Positions 61,371 through 64,000 of a stretch of 64,000 nt of DNA are shown piece by piece (position 1 is the stretch's first letter; the number at the start of each line of letters is the position of its first letter). The notes beneath the pieces are model-generated. The model was not told the origin of the DNA and ran no database searches. It saw only the letters and a program-made list of their open reading frames with translations. The translations under genes and the position numbers were made by a program. Where the stretch lies: positions 62,001 to 126,000 of the forward strand of contig NZ_KL370832.1 in NCBI RefSeq assembly GCF_000701905.1, given 5' to 3'. The stretch is from Proteiniclasticum ruminis DSM 24773 (GTDB lineage: Bacteria > Bacillota > Clostridia > Clostridiales > Clostridiaceae).

Positions 61371-63047
61371 ATGGCGAAAAAATCACCAGTGAAGAAAAGT
61401 TTTGACTTTTCAAACAGCCTGAACTTCTGGAACTTTGTATCCGTGGGAAGTTTTATACTGCTTCTCATCTTCCTCATCTATCCTTTCTCCTCACTGTTTT
61501 TGGAGAGTTTTCAGGGAAAAGACGGCGCGTTCACATTAAAGACCTACGTGAACTTCTTTAAACTGCCTTATTACTTCAACACCCTAAAAAACAGCTTTAT
61601 TGTATGTACACTCGCAACCATTTTCTCCGTTCTGGTGGGACTGCCCATGGCGTACATCACCAACCGGTTCCATATTGTCGGGAAAAAGTTCATCAACCTC
61701 ATGGTGATTCTGTCCCTTCTGTCACCACCCTTTATCGGGGCTTATGCCTGGATCATTCTCCTGGGGAGAAATGGTGTGCTGACAAACTTTTTTGCAGGAC
61801 TTGGCATCACTTTGCCTACCATTTATGGACTGGGCGGCATCATATTTGTTTTTACGTTAAAGTTTTTCCCTTATGTGTATCTGTACGCATCAGGCGCCCT
61901 CACAAGCATCGACGCTTCTTTAGAGGAAGCGGGAGAGAACCTTGGCATGTCCTCGTTTAAGAGAATCATGACCATCACCTTTCCTCTGATCCTCCCCACC
62001 ATCACCTCCTCCGCTCTACTGGTCTTCATGACGTCCCTTGCGGATTTTGGTACACCCATGCTCATCGGTGAAGGCTTCAAGACCCTGCCGGTCATTGTCT
62101 ATGACGAGTTCATGAGTGAACTGGGTGGAAATGCGGCCATGGCCAGCACCTTAAGCGTCATCATCGTGCTCTTTTCTTTATCTGTGCTCTACATCCAGAA
62201 GAAAGTGGTGGAGAAGAGAAGCTATATGATGAGCTCTCTAAGACCACCAGAAGTGAAGGAGCTGCCAAGAGGAAAGAAGATTCTGGCGACCCTCTTCCTG
62301 TATACCGTGGTGCTTCTTGCCATGGCGCAGCAGATCGTTGTCATCATCACGTCCTTCATGAAGACCCAGGGGCCCATTTTCCTCAAGGAATTCAGTCTGG
62401 ACAACTATACGCTTGTTCTGAACCGTCTGTCACTGAACATCCGGAACACCTTCAGCTATGCAGTGATTGCCCTAGCGGTGATGATCATCCTGGGAATCCT
62501 GCTTGCGTACATCATCGTACGAAGAAGATCGAAGTTCAATAATTTCCTGGATACACTCATCATGTTCCCTTATGTCATTCCAGGTGCAGTTCTTGGTATC
62601 ACGCTTCTTGTGGCCTTCAACAGAAAGCCAGTGGTGTTAAGTGGAACAGCAGCCATCATCATCATTGCCTACATCATCCGAAAGCTGCCTTATACCGTGA
62701 GGTCCTCCGCTTCCATTTTGTATCAGATCGATCCAAGCATAGAGGAAGCCTCCATCAACCTTGGCGTCTCGCCCATGAAGACTTTCTTCAAGGTCACAGC
62801 GGTGATGATGGCCCCAGGGGTGTTCTCCGGAGCAATCCTTTCTTGGATCACCACCATCAATGAATTGAGCTCCACGGTGATCCTTTATACCGGAAGAACC
62901 TCCACCATCGCCGTGGCAGTGTATACAGAAGTGGTCCGGGCAAGTTTTGGAACTGCAGGCGCACTGGCGTCGATTCTGACCCTCACCACCATCATTTCCA
63001 TTCTGGTCTTCAACAAGGTGTCCGGAGGCAGAAGTATTTCTCTATAA
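61371..63047 (+). CDS. ABC transporter permease, double-length (FbpB type)
   Basis: A 558-residue membrane protein made of two homologous halves, each with about six helices and an EAA-type loop (ASLEEAGENLGMSSFKRIM and PSIEEASINLGVSPMKTFF). Fused permeases of this layout occur in iron(III)/hexose-phosphate/phosphoglycerate uptake systems. It pairs with two copies of the preceding ATPase. It is followed after 42 bases by the phosphohexomutase gene with AGGAGG, so that enzyme is probably co-transcribed. Confidence 0.93.
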   Translation: MAKKSPVKKSFDFSNSLNFWNFVSVGSFILLLIFLIYPFSSLFLESFQGKDGAFTLKTYVNFFKLPYYFNTLKNSFIVCTLATIFSVLVGLPMAYITNRFHIVGKKFINLMVILSLLSPPFIGAYAWIILLGRNGVLTNFFAGLGITLPTIYGLGGIIFVFTLKFFPYVYLYASGALTSIDASLEEAGENLGMSSFKRIMTITFPLILPTITSSALLVFMTSLADFGTPMLIGEGFKTLPVIVYDEFMSELGGNAAMASTLSVIIVLFSLSVLYIQKKVVEKRSYMMSSLRPPEVKELPRGKKILATLFLYTVVLLAMAQQIVVIITSFMKTQGPIFLKEFSLDNYTLVLNRLSLNIRNTFSYAVIALAVMIILGILLAYIIVRRRSKFNNFLDTLIMFPYVIPGAVLGITLLVAFNRKPVVLSGTAAIIIIAYIIRKLPYTVRSSASILYQIDPSIEEASINLGVSPMKTFFKVTAVMMAPGVFSGAILSWITTINELSSTVILYTGRTSTIAVAVYTEVVRASFGTAGALASILTLTTIISILVFNKVSGGRSISL

Positions 63048-63089
63048 AGGCAGAAGATTTTGCGCTCAGACAGACAGGAGGAAAAGAGT

Positions 63090-64000
63090 ATGATACAGTT
63101 TGGCACCGGAGGCTGGAGAGACATCATCGGCGACGGTTTCATCAAAGACAACATTGTGCTGGTGGCTCAGGCCCTGGCAAAGCTTATGAAGGAAGAAAAA
63201 GTGGACAGCCATGGCATTGTCATAGGCTATGACAAGCGTTTTTTAAGTGACAAAGCCAGCCGCTGGATTGCGGAAGTATTTGCAGGCAACGGCATTGCCG
63301 TGAATTTCATCGAAAAAGTCAGCCCAACACCCCTTATCATGTATACGGTGAAATCCTTCGCCTGCGACTATGGCCTGGCGGTGACGGCCAGCCACAATCC
63401 AGCAGACTACAATGGCATCAAAATATTCACCAAAGGCGGAAAAGATGCGGACCTGTCCGTAACAAAGAAGCTGGAGGAGATCCTCAAAGGTCTTTCCAGA
63501 GAAGAGGTGAAGACCATGAAGTTCCAGGAAGGGAAAGACAAAGGCGTCATCCGAAGTGTCAGTCCCTTCAATGACTATGTGGATGCCATCATCTCCATGC
63601 TGGACAAGGAAGCCATCCGGAACCGGGAACTGAAGGTGCTGGTGGACCCCATGTACGGCGTATCCAAAGCAGCTCTTCAGACGGTGCTCATCACCGTGCG
63701 CTGCGAGGTGGACGTCATCAATGACCGCCATGACACAAGCTTTGGCGGCCGGATGCCATCTCCCACCAAGGAAACCTTGGGAAAACTCCGGGATATGGTG
63801 AAAGCCGGAAACTATGACATCGGCATTGGCACCGATGGCGATGCGGACCGGCTGGGCATCATCGACGAAGAAGGAAACTATGTGACGAGCAATGACATCA
63901 TGGCGCTTCTCTATTACTATCTTCTGAACTACAAAGGCATGAAAGGCCCTGTGGTGAGAAACCTCTCCACCACGCACCTTCTGGATAGAATCGCCGAAGA
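63090..64000 (+). CDS. Phosphoglucomutase/phosphomannomutase family protein, N-terminal part
   Basis: The frame is open to the end of the window (303 codons). It begins MIQFGTGGWRDIIGDG after a GACAGGAGG site. The phosphoserine loop TASHNPADYNG and the metal-binding loop GTDGDADR, both diagnostic, are intact. It interconverts hexose 1- and 6-phosphates. Adjacent to an ABC transporter of Fbp/Afu type, so hexose phosphates imported by that system could feed it. The C-terminal domain lies beyond base 64000. Confidence 0.93.
   Translation, partial: MIQFGTGGWRDIIGDGFIKDNIVLVAQALAKLMKEEKVDSHGIVIGYDKRFLSDKASRWIAEVFAGNGIAVNFIEKVSPTPLIMYTVKSFACDYGLAVTASHNPADYNGIKIFTKGGKDADLSVTKKLEEILKGLSREEVKTMKFQEGKDKGVIRSVSPFNDYVDAIISMLDKEAIRNRELKVLVDPMYGVSKAALQTVLITVRCEVDVINDRHDTSFGGRMPSPTKETLGKLRDMVKAGNYDIGIGTDGDADRLGIIDEEGNYVTSNDIMALLYYYLLNYKGMKGPVVRNLSTTHLLDRIAE

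Overview
The window reads as chromosomal DNA of a low-to-moderate GC anaerobic Firmicute, most likely a member of the Clostridia. Reasons: strong AGGAGG-type ribosome binding sites with tight co-directional operons, lipoprotein signal peptides of Gram-positive type, sigma-A-like promoters, a flavin dehydrogenase linked to an anaerobe-type EtfAB, a ribose operon in the order regulator-K-D-A-C-B, and no cytochrome or aerobic respiratory genes. The genus cannot be fixed from the sequence alone.

Layout. 1-5157: ribose operon (rbsR fragment, rbsK, rbsD, rbsA, rbsC, rbsB) closed by a strong terminator. 5225-13432: a catabolic operon of unknown substrate: ROK-type repressor, TIM-barrel protein, carboxylate-type permease, ATP-dependent hydantoinase/oxoprolinase-like protein, a small HExxH metalloprotein, an FAD-dependent oxidoreductase and NanE. 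13471-15828: a decayed IS3-family element followed by AT-rich debris with small gene remnants. 15829-20103: creatinase/M24-like protein, a COG1373-type AAA ATPase with 40-bp repeats upstream, a NERD-domain protein and a UPF0158 protein. 20161-29618: RpiR regulator divergent from a second catabolic operon (FAD hydroxyacid dehydrogenase, EtfB, EtfA, SDR dehydrogenase, FGGY kinase, MFS transporter, BCCT transporter). 29794-39605: AraC regulator, YcxB-like membrane protein, a TRAP transporter and two tandem GH31 glycosidases. 39817-49597: Fic protein, chemotaxis receptor, medium-chain reductase, a second NERD protein, galE and a large secreted glucosaminidase with SH3 repeats. 49658-57723: a sigma-54 module: enhancer-binding protein, three upstream activating-type repeats, a -24/-12 promoter, an operon of AtuA-like protein (two polypeptides), degradative HMG-CoA reductase and a TctA-type transporter, then rpoN itself. 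57852-64000: TPR membrane protein, a binding-protein-dependent ABC transporter of the Fbp/Afu type and the start of a phosphohexomutase gene.

How it fits together. Most of the window is a string of independent substrate-uptake-and-breakdown modules, each with its own regulator (LacI, ROK, RpiR, AraC, bEBP). The most interesting is the sigma-54 module: the HMG-CoA reductase keeps the catalytic residues of the catabolic, NAD-type Pseudomonas mevalonii enzyme, so the operon looks like a mevalonate (or related branched hydroxy acid) utilisation system. It joins this enzyme to the poorly understood AtuA family and a TctA transporter, and the specialised sigma factor is encoded at its end. The hydantoinase-like cluster and the Etf/FGGY/BCCT cluster are also gene combinations I cannot assign to a known pathway. 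No rRNA, tRNA or CRISPR array was seen.
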